From an uncultured Senegalimassilia sp. (lineage in GTDB: Bacteria; Actinomycetota; Coriobacteriia; Coriobacteriales; Eggerthellaceae), in the NCBI RefSeq assembly GCF_934630535.1, contig NZ_CAKTVU010000001.1, positions 124,001 to 188,000 on the forward strand: 64,000 nucleotides of DNA, in the 5' to 3' direction. The notes beneath the pieces are model-generated. The model ran no database searches. It was not told the origin of the DNA and was given only the letters and a program-made list of their open reading frames with translations. Positions 21,545-31,106 of the stretch are shown piece by piece (within the stretch, counting starts at the first letter, position 1; every line of letters begins with the position of its first letter). Made by a program: the position numbers and the translations under genes.

Positions 21545-22459
21545 CTACACCAACGTCAGCGCGATGAAGGTGGCGGCGATCACGCCCAGGATGATGGTGA
21601 GGGCGTTCGCGAAGCCTGCCAGGCCGCCGTCGCCGCCCGACATTTGCGTGTACATAGGGGCAAGCGCGCTTGCCGGGCTCCAAACCAGCAGCGTGAGCAG
21701 GGCGTGCATGACGCCGTCGATCGGAAGCGCCAGCCAGATGATGCAGGTCAGCAACGCGCTGAACGCCACGCGCAGCCCTACCAGGCGCGCCACCTTCGCC
21801 ATGCGCTCGTGCGAGACGGAGAAGCTCATCATGAGCCCCAGCATGAACATGGCCAGAAACGAGTTGGCGTTGGCGATGGGCTCGGTGAACGCCACCAGCT
21901 CGGCGGGCAGGCGAACTCCCGCCACCGACAGCAGGATGATCAGCAGGTACGTATCGAACGGCAGGCTTGAGAACAGGCGCTTTGCGACGAAGCGCACAGG
22001 ATGCTGGATGCGCTCGCCTCCGGCGATCAGGCCGGTGAGCGCATAGGAGCCGCCTGCCATCATGAACGCGTTGCCGGCGTCGTAGAGGCAGGTGGCCACG
22101 GCCATGGTGGGCGAGAAGATGGCCTGCACGAACGGCAGCGCGAAGCAGCCCAGGTTAAATCCACAGCCGTTGAGCAGGTAGAACGCGCGGTCGGCGCGCT
22201 TGGTGCGCGGGGTGATGGCGAAGGTGATCAGGTATGCGCCGAAGGCGAAGACGAAGCCGAGCGGCACGAGCAGCAGCATCTCCGGCGAGAAGTCGGCGGC
22301 GCCGAATGCGTGCAGCACCGCGCAAGGCAGCGTGAACGTGAACACGATCTTCGACACGAACTCGCCGGGCATGTTGCCAAGCTTGCCGGTGTGGCCCATC
22401 CAGTAGCCTGCGATGATGATGCAGACGAAGGCGAATACTTTGATGAGTGCGGTTTCCAT
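21545..22459 (-). CDS. AEC (auxin efflux carrier) family transporter
   Basis: 304 residues from ATG 22459, RBS GGAAGGGAAGGA. Ten hydrophobic segments in two sets of five, beginning METALIKVFAFVCIIIAGYW and ending FANALTIILGVIAATFIALT, with the mid-segment GCGFNLGCFALPF kink typical of the BASS/AEC fold. Likely exports or imports a carboxylate or amino acid. It lies downstream of threonine ammonia-lyase on the same strand behind a terminator, so a 2-oxobutyrate- or amino-acid-linked substrate is possible but unproven. Confidence 0.88.
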   Translation of the reverse strand: METALIKVFAFVCIIIAGYWMGHTGKLGNMPGEFVSKIVFTFTLPCAVLHAFGAADFSPEMLLLVPLGFVFAFGAYLITFAITPRTKRADRAFYLLNGCGFNLGCFALPFVQAIFSPTMAVATCLYDAGNAFMMAGGSYALTGLIAGGERIQHPVRFVAKRLFSSLPFDTYLLIILLSVAGVRLPAELVAFTEPIANANSFLAMFMLGLMMSFSVSHERMAKVARLVGLRVAFSALLTCIIWLALPIDGVMHALLTLLVWSPASALAPMYTQMSGGDGGLAGFANALTIILGVIAATFIALTLV

Positions 22460-22514
22460 GCTGTCCTTCCCTTCCGGCTCCTCTTGGAAACCGATCGGCG
22501 CGTTTCCTGCGCAA

Positions 22515-22580
22515 AACGAGAAAACGCGCAAGCCCCCAACCGAATCGAATCCCGAAAGAAACCGGTCAGGGGCCTGCGCG
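22515..22580 (-). terminator. Terminator after threonine ammonia-lyase
   Basis: On minus: CGCGCAGGCCCC (22580-22569), ~32-nt loop, GGGGCTTGCGCG (22536-22525), then TTTTCTCGTTTT. It separates ilvA from the AEC gene and may allow partial read-through. Confidence 0.65.
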
Positions 22581-22653
22581 TTGTGCGACTTGCGTATGCG
22601 GTTGTGGAGCGAGGGGCTCATGCGGTGGCTTCGTCCCCTCGTCGCTGCTTGCG

Positions 22654-23865
22654 TTACAGATGAGCGTTGATGAGCTTGGGACGGAAGCCTTCGCCTTCGA
22701 GCGCCTTGACGATCTGCTGCTTGTGGTCGGTGCCGAACGCCTCGATGGTGACGCGCAGCTCCACGGCGGCCTGGCGGTTCGTGGTGACGAACTGGTTGTG
22801 GTCCAGGCGGATGACGTTGCCCTTGTTGTCGGCGATGACCTGCGCCACGCGCACCAGCTCGCCGGGGCGGTCGGGCAGGAGCACCGAGACGGTGAAGATG
22901 CGGTCGCGCTGGATCAGGCCGTGCTGCACCACCGAGGACATGGTGATGACGTCCATGTTGCCGCCGGAGAGGATGGAGACCACCTTCTTGCCCTGGAAGT
23001 CCAGGTGGCGAAGGGCGGCCACGGTGAGCAGGCCGGAGTTCTCCACGACCATCTTATGGTTCTCGACCATGTCCAGGAAGGCCGCGATCAGCTCGTCGTC
23101 GTCGACGGTGATGATGCCGTCGAGGTTCTCCTGGATGTAGGGGAAGATCTTATCGCCGGGCTCAAGCACCGCGGTGCCGTCGGCGATGGTGTTGGCGCGC
23201 GGCAGCTTCACCACGTGGCCCGCCTCAAGGGAGGCCTTCATGCATGCGGCGCCGGAGGGCTCCACGCCGATGACCTTGATGTGGGGGTTGAGCAGCTTGG
23301 CCAGCGTGGACACGCCCGTGGCAAGCCCGCCGCCGCCGATGGGCACCAGGATGTAGTCGACCAGCGGCAGCTCCTGCACGATCTCCATGGCGATGGTGCC
23401 CTGGCCCGTGGCGACGCCCAGGTCGTTGAACGGGTGGATGAACGTGTAGCTGTTCTCCTCGGCAAGTTTGAGCGCATGCTCGTAAGCCTCGTCGTAGACG
23501 TTGCCGGCCAGCACCACGTCGGCGCCCAGGGCCTTGGTGCGCTCGACCTTGATGAGCGGGGTGGTGGTGGGCATGACGATGGTGGCCTTGACGCCGTAAT
23601 GCTGCGCGGCGTAGGCGACGCCCTGCGCGTGGTTGCCGGCCGATGCGGTGATCAGGCCGTGCGCGCGTTCCTCGTCGGTCAGCGTGCTGATCTTATAGTA
23701 GGCGCCGCGCACCTTGTAGGCGCCGGTGCGCTGCATGTTCTCGGGCTTGAAGAACACGCGGTTGCGGGAAATCTCGCTGAAGTAGGGGCTTTCAATAAGC
23801 TTCGTCTCCTGTGTAACTTCCTTGACTTTGGCTGCGGCTTCTTCGAATGCGTCCAGCGTCAGCAT
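22654..23865 (-). CDS. ilvA: Threonine ammonia-lyase with C-terminal ACT domain
   Basis: 403 residues from ATG 23865. PLP Lys in ENMQRTGAYKVRGAYYKIST (about 42-61), SAGNHAQGVAYAAQ, PIGGGGLATG phosphate loop, and SGGNMD. A C-terminal ACT domain (about 325-400; FTVSVLLPDRPGELVRVAQV) marks the TdcB/clostridial-type ~400-residue enzyme rather than the ~510-residue biosynthetic form. It deaminates threonine (and serine) to 2-oxobutyrate via an enamine/imine. Divergent from ridA, whose product clears such imines. The symbol ilvA or tdcB depends on role, which the sequence does not settle. Confidence 0.93.
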   Translation of the reverse strand: MLTLDAFEEAAAKVKEVTQETKLIESPYFSEISRNRVFFKPENMQRTGAYKVRGAYYKISTLTDEERAHGLITASAGNHAQGVAYAAQHYGVKATIVMPTTTPLIKVERTKALGADVVLAGNVYDEAYEHALKLAEENSYTFIHPFNDLGVATGQGTIAMEIVQELPLVDYILVPIGGGGLATGVSTLAKLLNPHIKVIGVEPSGAACMKASLEAGHVVKLPRANTIADGTAVLEPGDKIFPYIQENLDGIITVDDDELIAAFLDMVENHKMVVENSGLLTVAALRHLDFQGKKVVSILSGGNMDVITMSSVVQHGLIQRDRIFTVSVLLPDRPGELVRVAQVIADNKGNVIRLDHNQFVTTNRQAAVELRVTIEAFGTDHKQQIVKALEGEGFRPKLINAHL

Positions 23866-24027
23866 AGTTTCACCCCTTTTGTTTTCGGTTCGCGGCGGTT
23901 TAATGTCGGTGAACATCATAGCTTTGCAGGCGCTACAATGGTGAGGTTCCATATCAGCGCGACAAAATTCGACGCATCGCCTAGGTTTAACGCTTGGTTC
24001 AAGGCGCGAAATGCGCTGCCCGGTTTT

Positions 24028-24051
24028 CGGACAGTTGGCGCTACGTCCCCC
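24028..24051 (-). repeat. Dispersed repeat copy C
   Basis: CGGACAGTTGGCGCTACGTC then CCCC: reverse complement of the ACGTAGCGCTAACTGTCC core with one substitution. It sits in the divergent ilvA-ridA spacer. Confidence 0.75.
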
Positions 24052-24144
24052 ATGTGGCAGCTTGGGGCGAAGCGTGCGAAGCGCTGCCGTTCCGCGCGCC
24101 TGCGCGCGCATGTTGGGGCGCAAGCCCCGGAAAGGACGACCATC

Positions 24145-24519
24145 ATGAAGGTCATCGCCACCCCGAACGCCCCCGCGGCCATCGGCCCCTACGTGCAGGG
24201 CCGCGTGTGCGGCAACCTGCTGTTCGCCAGCGGCCAGATCGCGCTCTCCCCGGAAACCGGCGAGCTTGTCGGCACCACCATCGAGGAGCAGACGGCGCAG
24301 GTCATGAAGAACGTTGCCGCCATCCTTGCCGAGGCCGGCACCGACTTCGACCACGTGCTGAAGGCCACGTGCTTCCTGGACGACATCGACGACTTCGCCG
24401 CGTTCAACGCCGAGTACGCCAAGTCCTTCGGCGACGCCCGCCCGGCCCGCTCGGCCGTGGGCGTGGCGAAGCTCCCCAAGGGCGCCCTGGTCGAAGTCGA
24501 GGTCATCGCCGAGGTGTAA
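24145..24519 (+). CDS. ridA: RidA family enamine/imine deaminase
   Basis: 124 residues from ATG 24145, RBS GGAAAGGA. RidA pattern: PNAPAAIGPYVQGRVCGNLL, FASGQIALSPETGELVG, VLKATCFLDDIDDFAAFN and RSAVGVAKLPKGALVEVEVI, keeping the Arg and Glu that bind the imine carboxylate. It hydrolyses 2-aminoacrylate/2-aminocrotonate released by threonine/serine dehydratases. It is divergent from just such an enzyme, a strong functional link. Confidence 0.95.
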   Translation: MKVIATPNAPAAIGPYVQGRVCGNLLFASGQIALSPETGELVGTTIEEQTAQVMKNVAAILAEAGTDFDHVLKATCFLDDIDDFAAFNAEYAKSFGDARPARSAVGVAKLPKGALVEVEVIAEV

Positions 24520-24956
24520 CGGTTTCGCCGTTCTGTCGAACGGCGAATTGACTCGACGCTGCGGGCCGCTGCGTCACCCCGCCTTCGCACGAGCCTGAAG
24601 GCTTGCGTACCAAAGTACGCGGCACCTTCACGCTCCCGCGAATCCGGGGCACCGCAGCGGCCCTCGCTGACTTTGCCGCCACCTGCGGGTGGAGCGAAGC
24701 TGTTGAGCGCTTCACGCTCTTAGCTTTCGGGGAGGGGTGACGCTACATCGCCGCGCACGTATTTGCATGCTGCGAACGGCGCTGTGCGCGGGATGAACGG
24801 CAGGCGCGTTAGAGATTGTCTGCAGCCTTGGTGCGTTCGCCGGACGCTGCCCTACCATGTACGCGATGGAAAGCCCGACCAGGCAGCTCGGCTTTGAGCG
24901 TTCGCTCCCGCCGTGCGGCGCCTTCGGGCCGCAACCTACCTGTGAGGAGCAATCGC
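24520..24956. other. Gene-free region between ridA and glmS
   Basis: 437 bases. A small perfect hairpin (GCGTAC, loop CAAA, GTACGC at 24605-24620) is the only clear structure. No tRNA, no glmS ribozyme core and no supported open frame are seen. Stretches near 24640-24720 are GC-rich and repeat-like but have no second copy here. Confidence 0.6.
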
Positions 24957-26795
<1,839 letters not shown>

Positions 26796-26823
26796 GTTCG
26801 CGTACAATAAGGGCAACGTTGGT

Positions 26824-26853
26824 GCGGGCGCCGTTCGGGCGCCCGCTTTCTTT
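26824..26853 (+). terminator. Terminator/attenuator between glmS and acpS
   Basis: GCGGGCGCC (26824-26832), loop GTTCG, GGCGCCCGC (26838-26846), then TTTCTTT. TACAAT at 26803-26808 upstream may be the acpS -10, in which case the hairpin would lie in the acpS leader. Confidence 0.75.
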
Positions 26854-26868
26854 ACAGGGAGGTCGCTT

Positions 26869-27510
26869 GTGGTCGAGGACGCGAAAGTAGCGGGCGAGGG
26901 CCGGCAGGACGGCGCATCGTCGCAGGTGGAAGCTGCGTTCGGCGCCGTCGAGGGGGCCGTGGGCCTGGGCGTGGACATCGTTGAGATCGAGCGCATGCGC
27001 AAGATCCTCAAGCGATCCCCCGCGTTCGCGCGCAAGGTGTTCAGCGCCGAGGAATGCCGCTATTGCGACGCCACCGCGCAGCCGGCCGTCCATTACGCCA
27101 CGCGCTTCGCGGCGAAGGAGGCGGTGCTCAAGGCGCTGGGCACGGGCTTTTCGCAGGGCATCGGCGTGCGCGACGTGGAGGTCCGCCGAACGTCGAAGGG
27201 CCGTCCCTACGCCGTGCTCACCGGCCGCGCCAAGCAGGTGGCGCAGGCGCTCGGCGTGCGCGAGCTGCCGCTTTCGCTGTCGTACACGCACACCGATGCG
27301 GTGGCGTGCGCCATGGCCATCACCGAGGGGTCGGTGCGCGCGCAGCAGGAGCGGCGCGACCCCATGGAGGAGCTGGCGCGTCAGTTTAAGGAGGCGCGCA
27401 CCATGCTCGACGACCTGGATGCGGCAGCGCCCGCGCCTGCGCAGCCCCAGGTGCCCGACGCGCATTCGGCCATGGGCATGGTCCGACATGCGCAGGGGGA
27501 GGCTGATTAG
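26869..27510 (+). CDS. acpS: Holo-[acyl-carrier-protein] synthase with N- and C-terminal extensions
   Basis: 213 residues from GTG 26869 (AGGGAGGT upstream). AcpS core about 32-150: GLGVDIVEIERMRKIL with the Mg-binding Asp, HYATRFAAKEAVLKALGTGF with the catalytic Glu-Ala motif, and LSLSYTHTDAVACAMA. It transfers phosphopantetheine from CoA to apo-ACP. Normal AcpS is ~120-130 residues; here a ~30-residue leader and a ~60-residue Ala/Pro-rich acidic tail are added. In many bacteria it is next to nnrD; here a ~2.3-kb island separates the two. Confidence 0.93.
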   Translation: MVEDAKVAGEGRQDGASSQVEAAFGAVEGAVGLGVDIVEIERMRKILKRSPAFARKVFSAEECRYCDATAQPAVHYATRFAAKEAVLKALGTGFSQGIGVRDVEVRRTSKGRPYAVLTGRAKQVAQALGVRELPLSLSYTHTDAVACAMAITEGSVRAQQERRDPMEELARQFKEARTMLDDLDAAAPAPAQPQVPDAHSAMGMVRHAQGEAD

Positions 27511-27594
27511 CGGCCGCGTCAGGCTCGATGACCGCTTCTCGCAAGTTGGACGCCGGCGCGAAGCGAGGCGTACGTAGGTCGCGGGGTGTGAATT

Positions 27595-27646
27595 GCGAAG
27601 AATCGCTCGTTTTGGCCCCAGCGGGACATAACGAGCGATTCTTCGC
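27595..27646. repeat. Island hairpin repeat R1
   Basis: GCGAAGAATCGCTCGTT (27595-27611) and AACGAGCGATTCTTCGC (27630-27646): perfect 17-bp inverted repeat with an 18-nt loop that starts TTGGCC. Confidence 0.85.
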
Positions 27647-27741
27647 GTTTTCTGAGGCGCGGGATGGACAATATTGACGGTATTTCGTGCGAATGGGGAG
27701 CGCGGCGCGAATAATCGTTTCTTTTGGCCTACTCAGTGGCG

Positions 27742-27787
27742 AAGAACCGTTGATTTTGGCCGCCGAGGGACAAAATGAACGGTTCTT
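27742..27787. repeat. Island hairpin repeat R2
   Basis: AAGAACCGTTGATTTT (27742-27757) and AAAATGAACGGTTCTT (27772-27787): 16-bp arms with one mismatch, loop beginning GGCC. Confidence 0.85.
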
Positions 27788-28103
27788 GTCTGGGCGAATT
27801 TGCGAATCCGTCGCCCCAGCGTGTTCGTTCGCTTGCTGAGCATGGTTCGCTTGCTGCGGCAGTTTCGTTTTCGTGCTTGTGACGTTACTGTCTGGCGAGC
27901 TTAGATGGCGCACAATCTAGGCGCTCGTGTACCTGGGGAAAGCACGCGCGCTTGATGGTCGCAGCAGATGGACGCCCGTTGGGCGCGGCAGCGCCCTTGC
28001 CTGCCGGATCCGCTGCATCAACAAACCGGTTTGTCGAAGAGCTCGCTGTAGGCGACTTACGCTGTGCCGCGTGCGTCGAATGCGAAAGCGGCGCATGTTT
28101 GCG

Positions 28104-29078
28104 CTACTCGCCATAACGGGCGCTTTCCCAAATCGGTTGGCTGCTCAGACGCTTGCGAAGCTCGATTTGTCGACGGTCATAGTGTTCGCTCCTCGGCCTG
28201 ATGCGCGTTCCGAGAAGCCGCGCGACGGTTGCGCCGACTCTTTTAAATTCCGACCTGTCGCGAAACGTCCGGTTTCCCACGGTGATGACTGTGATTCCCA
28301 GGCGGAGCAACGCATTCCTTCGTGCGGCATCCGAGGCGATGCGGTCGGATCCGGAGTGCTCGGCATCGCTGTCGTACTCAATGGCGAGCTTTGCTTGCTC
28401 CCAATAGAGGTCGCAAAGGAAATAGCTTCTATTGAGCGCCTTTTGCTCTGCTGCGTTGAGCGGGATGAAGCGGTTCAGCGAAGGCTGGGGGAGTCCCATT
28501 CCACCGATTTTGCAGGGGAGCGTAAGAGCGAGCGCAACTTTCGTTTCGGCAGGCGACGCTGATCGGTCGAGCACGTGATCGAGCGCCCATCGTGCGGTTT
28601 TGATCCCGTTTGCCCCCTGGTTTTCGCAAACGACCGCGCTGAGCTTTTCGCGCGTGGCGATGGCATTGCGCTGAAAGAACCCTCCGCGTGCGTGGCGGTC
28701 GATGGAATACGTTGCGCACAATTCGCACCCTAAACGCACGGTATCGATTTTGTCGAGCGCAGTCGCCGATTGGACGAAGGCGAGTTCAGGGGAGCAAACG
28801 TAAACGTCATCTGCGATTCTATAGAGCGCCCGTGCTACGGGCGAGGACCAAACGTGGCAGCGGAAGCGCGTGCTGTTATGGAGCGGTTTCGTGGTAGCAA
28901 TATGCAACGGGATGCTGGCGCACTGTTTTAGAAGCTGCTCGGCGCGGCGGCGGTCATCGATGGTGGGACTCGCGCACGGGAGTTCGGTTGCTGCATGGGC
29001 AGACGTGGCCTTGGGCTTGAGCGATTCGTGCGCAAGCCAGTACTCGATTGCTGAAATATGTGAGATCACAATAGTCAT
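28104..29078 (-). CDS. DUF559 / Vsr-like nuclease-domain protein
   Basis: 324 residues from ATG 29078. The C-terminal ~150 residues have the PD-(D/E)xK pattern of DUF559/Vsr-like endonucleases: SPAETKVALAL (Glu178), GLPQPSLNRFI, YFLCDLYWEQ (Asp223), LAIEYDSDAEHS (Glu234, Asp236) and ARRNALLRLGITVITV. The N-terminal half resembles the AbiEi-like antitoxin/winged-helix proteins that often carry this domain in actinobacteria (ALYRIADDVYVCSPELAFVQ). No clear Shine-Dalgarno, possibly leaderless. Less GC-rich than its neighbours and flanked by hairpin repeats, so probably acquired. Function unknown; may act in defence or mobile-element control. Confidence 0.75.
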   Translation of the reverse strand: MTIVISHISAIEYWLAHESLKPKATSAHAATELPCASPTIDDRRRAEQLLKQCASIPLHIATTKPLHNSTRFRCHVWSSPVARALYRIADDVYVCSPELAFVQSATALDKIDTVRLGCELCATYSIDRHARGGFFQRNAIATREKLSAVVCENQGANGIKTARWALDHVLDRSASPAETKVALALTLPCKIGGMGLPQPSLNRFIPLNAAEQKALNRSYFLCDLYWEQAKLAIEYDSDAEHSGSDRIASDAARRNALLRLGITVITVGNRTFRDRSEFKRVGATVARLLGTRIRPRSEHYDRRQIELRKRLSSQPIWESARYGE

Positions 29079-29355
29079 GCAATCTAAGGTATCAGAGTAT
29101 TTCCCCAGGTAGAACGAGAATTTTGCGGTGCAGGGACTAGGGAAGGTTTTGGTAAGGGTCGGGGAAGAGGTCGACAAGGTTTGCGCAAGGAATCGACAAG
29201 GTTTGCGCAAGATGGTTGTGATACGGAGGGCTTGCGCAAGCGTCGTGGCTCACGGCTGCGAGTTTGCGACTGCGCTTTACGGAATGCGCGCCGAGATTGA
29301 TGACGGGGGCGTTGCATGTTGGGCATGGGGTTGGGCTGTCGTGTGGGGGCGCGAT

Positions 29356-29407
29356 GCGAAAAACCGTCTGTTTTGGTCGTTGGCGGTCAAAACGGACGGT
29401 TTTTCGC
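29356..29407. repeat. Island hairpin repeat R3
   Basis: GCGAAAAACCGTCTGTTTT (29356-29374) and AAAACGGACGGTTTTTCGC (29389-29407): 19-bp arms, one mismatch; loop begins GGTC. Confidence 0.85.
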
Positions 29408-29500
29408 GGTCTCGGAAGAGAGAAACGGACGTTTTTGCCGGTTGTGCGCGTATGGGCTTTCCGATAGCGCAAATAATCGAGCGTTTTGGCCTTGAGGCTG

Positions 29501-29550
29501 CGAAGAATTGTCGATTTTGACCACGGCTGGACAAGACTGACGATTCTTCG
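29501..29550. repeat. Island hairpin repeat R5
   Basis: CGAAGAATTGTCGATTTT (29501-29518) and GACTGACGATTCTTCG (29535-29550), imperfect arms sharing GAAGAAT...ATTCTTC with R1. Confidence 0.75.
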
Positions 29551-29848
29551 TAGCGGGAACTCGCTGCTTGGCCAGGCTAACGCTCCGGAGTCCGGTTTTC
29601 GTCCCGGCGCGCGCTGGGGGCTCTGGCGCATGCTGGGGGCTCTGGTGCGCGTAGGGGTTCGGCTTTCCCTGGCGATTGACGCGGTCGCGCTTGCGCTTGG
29701 GACGGTGCTGCGGCTTGCGCGTTGGCGCCGGGCTTCTTGTTTGCGGGGCTGCTTGCGGTGGCGAACGCCATGTTTTACTTGGCTCTTACGTGGTTGGAGT
29801 ACACTGGGTGCGAGCATGTGTGCGTAGCGCTTGGCGAATGGAGGACGG

Positions 29849-30862
29849 ATGCAGCGAGCGAAGAAGTATACGTTGGAGCAGGTGGCGGCATTGCTTCCGT
29901 GGCCTGACGACCTGGCGAACAAGTATTCGCGCGGCAAGTTGACGCTGATTGCCGGTTGCGCCGACTATCCAGGCGCCGCATGTCTTGCGGCGGTTGCCTC
30001 GCAGCGCATGGGCGCGGGGTATACCGAAGTTGCCTGCTCGCCCGAATCCGTCGCGCCGGTGCGCGCGGCAAGCCCGTCGCTTGTGGTGCGCGCGTGGGAT
30101 GAGTTGGCGGCGTACGCGCAGCTCGATCCCGATGAACGGGGGAGCGTCGCTGGCAGCCCTGCCGCGGTTCAGGCTGCGCCCGCAAGCTCGGACGGGCGGG
30201 CGGGCGCGTATCGCGCATGCCGATCGGGCCGTCCGGTGCATGCGGCACCGCGCCCGAAAGCGCTTGGCCCCGTGGCGCCCCGTCATCCGCTGGCGTTCCT
30301 CGTCGGTAGCGGCCTCGATGCCGCCGATCCTCTTTCCGCCCAGCTGACCTGCACCGTTCTCGAGGGCGCGGCCGCTGCGGTGCTTGTCGACGGCGGCGGC
30401 CTTGACGCGCTGACCTCTCCCGAAGGCCGCCTGCTGCTGCGCCGCCGCTTCATCGACGGCTTGCCCACGGTCGTCACGCCGCACGCGGGAGAAGCTGCGC
30501 GCCTTGCCGCTCCGCTGGCCCTGCCTACCGACGACCCGGCGCAGTTGGCGTTGTTGCTTTCGCAAGCTTACGGCGTGACTGCCATGGTCAAAGGCCCTGT
30601 TACCTATATATCTGACGGTGAAACCATCGTGCGCATGTCGGATGGAACCTCTGCCTTGGCGAAGGCGGGAACGGGCGATGTGCTTGCCGGCATGGCCGCG
30701 GCGCTGCTTGCGCAGGGTTTGGCCCCGGTAGACGCGTGCGTGCTTGCTTCGGCGCTGCATGCGCGGGCGGCGCGGGCGGCGGCAAAGCGCCTGACCAGCA
30801 TTTGCGTAACCGCTGAAGACGTGGTGGCCGCCATTCCCGAGGCGATCGCTTCGTTGTCGTAG
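29849..30862 (+). CDS. nnrD: ADP-dependent NAD(P)H-hydrate dehydratase
   Basis: 337 residues from ATG 29849 (MQRAKKYTLEQVAALLPWP) with GGAGGACG upstream; an in-frame TTG at 29831 lacks that spacing. NnrD/CARKD pattern: YSRGKLTLIAGCADYPGAAC, PTVVTPHAGEAARLA, MVKGPVTYISDGET and AKAGTGDVLAGMAAALLAQG. It repairs NADHX/NADPHX using ADP. A Pro/Ala-rich insert of ~40 residues (about 100-140) is unusual. There is no fused NnrE epimerase domain. Adjacent to acpS in many genomes, here separated by the nuclease island. Confidence 0.92.
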   Translation: MQRAKKYTLEQVAALLPWPDDLANKYSRGKLTLIAGCADYPGAACLAAVASQRMGAGYTEVACSPESVAPVRAASPSLVVRAWDELAAYAQLDPDERGSVAGSPAAVQAAPASSDGRAGAYRACRSGRPVHAAPRPKALGPVAPRHPLAFLVGSGLDAADPLSAQLTCTVLEGAAAAVLVDGGGLDALTSPEGRLLLRRRFIDGLPTVVTPHAGEAARLAAPLALPTDDPAQLALLLSQAYGVTAMVKGPVTYISDGETIVRMSDGTSALAKAGTGDVLAGMAAALLAQGLAPVDACVLASALHARAARAAAKRLTSICVTAEDVVAAIPEAIASLS

Positions 30863-31106
30863 CGCCCTGCCGCGACAGGTGGGCGGGCTTGCGGATGCTA
30901 TTGCGATCCGGCGAAGATTGGACGAATCCGCATCGCCTATCTGCAGCGTGTCTGCGAAGGGCCGGGCATCCTGCCGGTTGCCGGGGCGGGGATGGCTTTT
31001 ATCCTTCGTCTCGGTTTGCCTTCTTCTGCGCCAGCGACATTCGTTATAGTAAGGGCGAACGAATCTGGATGGCGTTTTAGCGAACGGATGCGGGAGGTGC
31101 GACACC

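Larger units (their letters stand above)
27511..28103. other. Left flank of the nuclease island with hairpin repeats
   Basis: About 590 bases without a gene. It contains two full hairpin repeats (27595-27646 and 27742-27787) and a partial copy (about 27710-27731). Related repeats lie on the other side of the nuclease gene. Confidence 0.75.
29079..29848. other. Right flank of the nuclease island with hairpin repeats
   Basis: 770 bases without a supported gene. Includes hairpin repeats R3 (29356-29407) and R5 (29501-29550), partial copies (about 29418-29440 and 29470-29500), and a candidate -10 TACACT at 29800-29805 before nnrD. Repeated TTTGCGCAAG motifs occur at 29178-29238. Confidence 0.7.

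Noticed and set aside
24520..24956. glmS ribozyme
   Set aside because: No conserved core is visible before glmS, and this control is typical of Firmicutes.
27595..29550. Possible CRISPR array
   Set aside because: Repeats are palindromic with unequal spacing and differing sequence, there are too few, and a gene lies between them. No cas genes.
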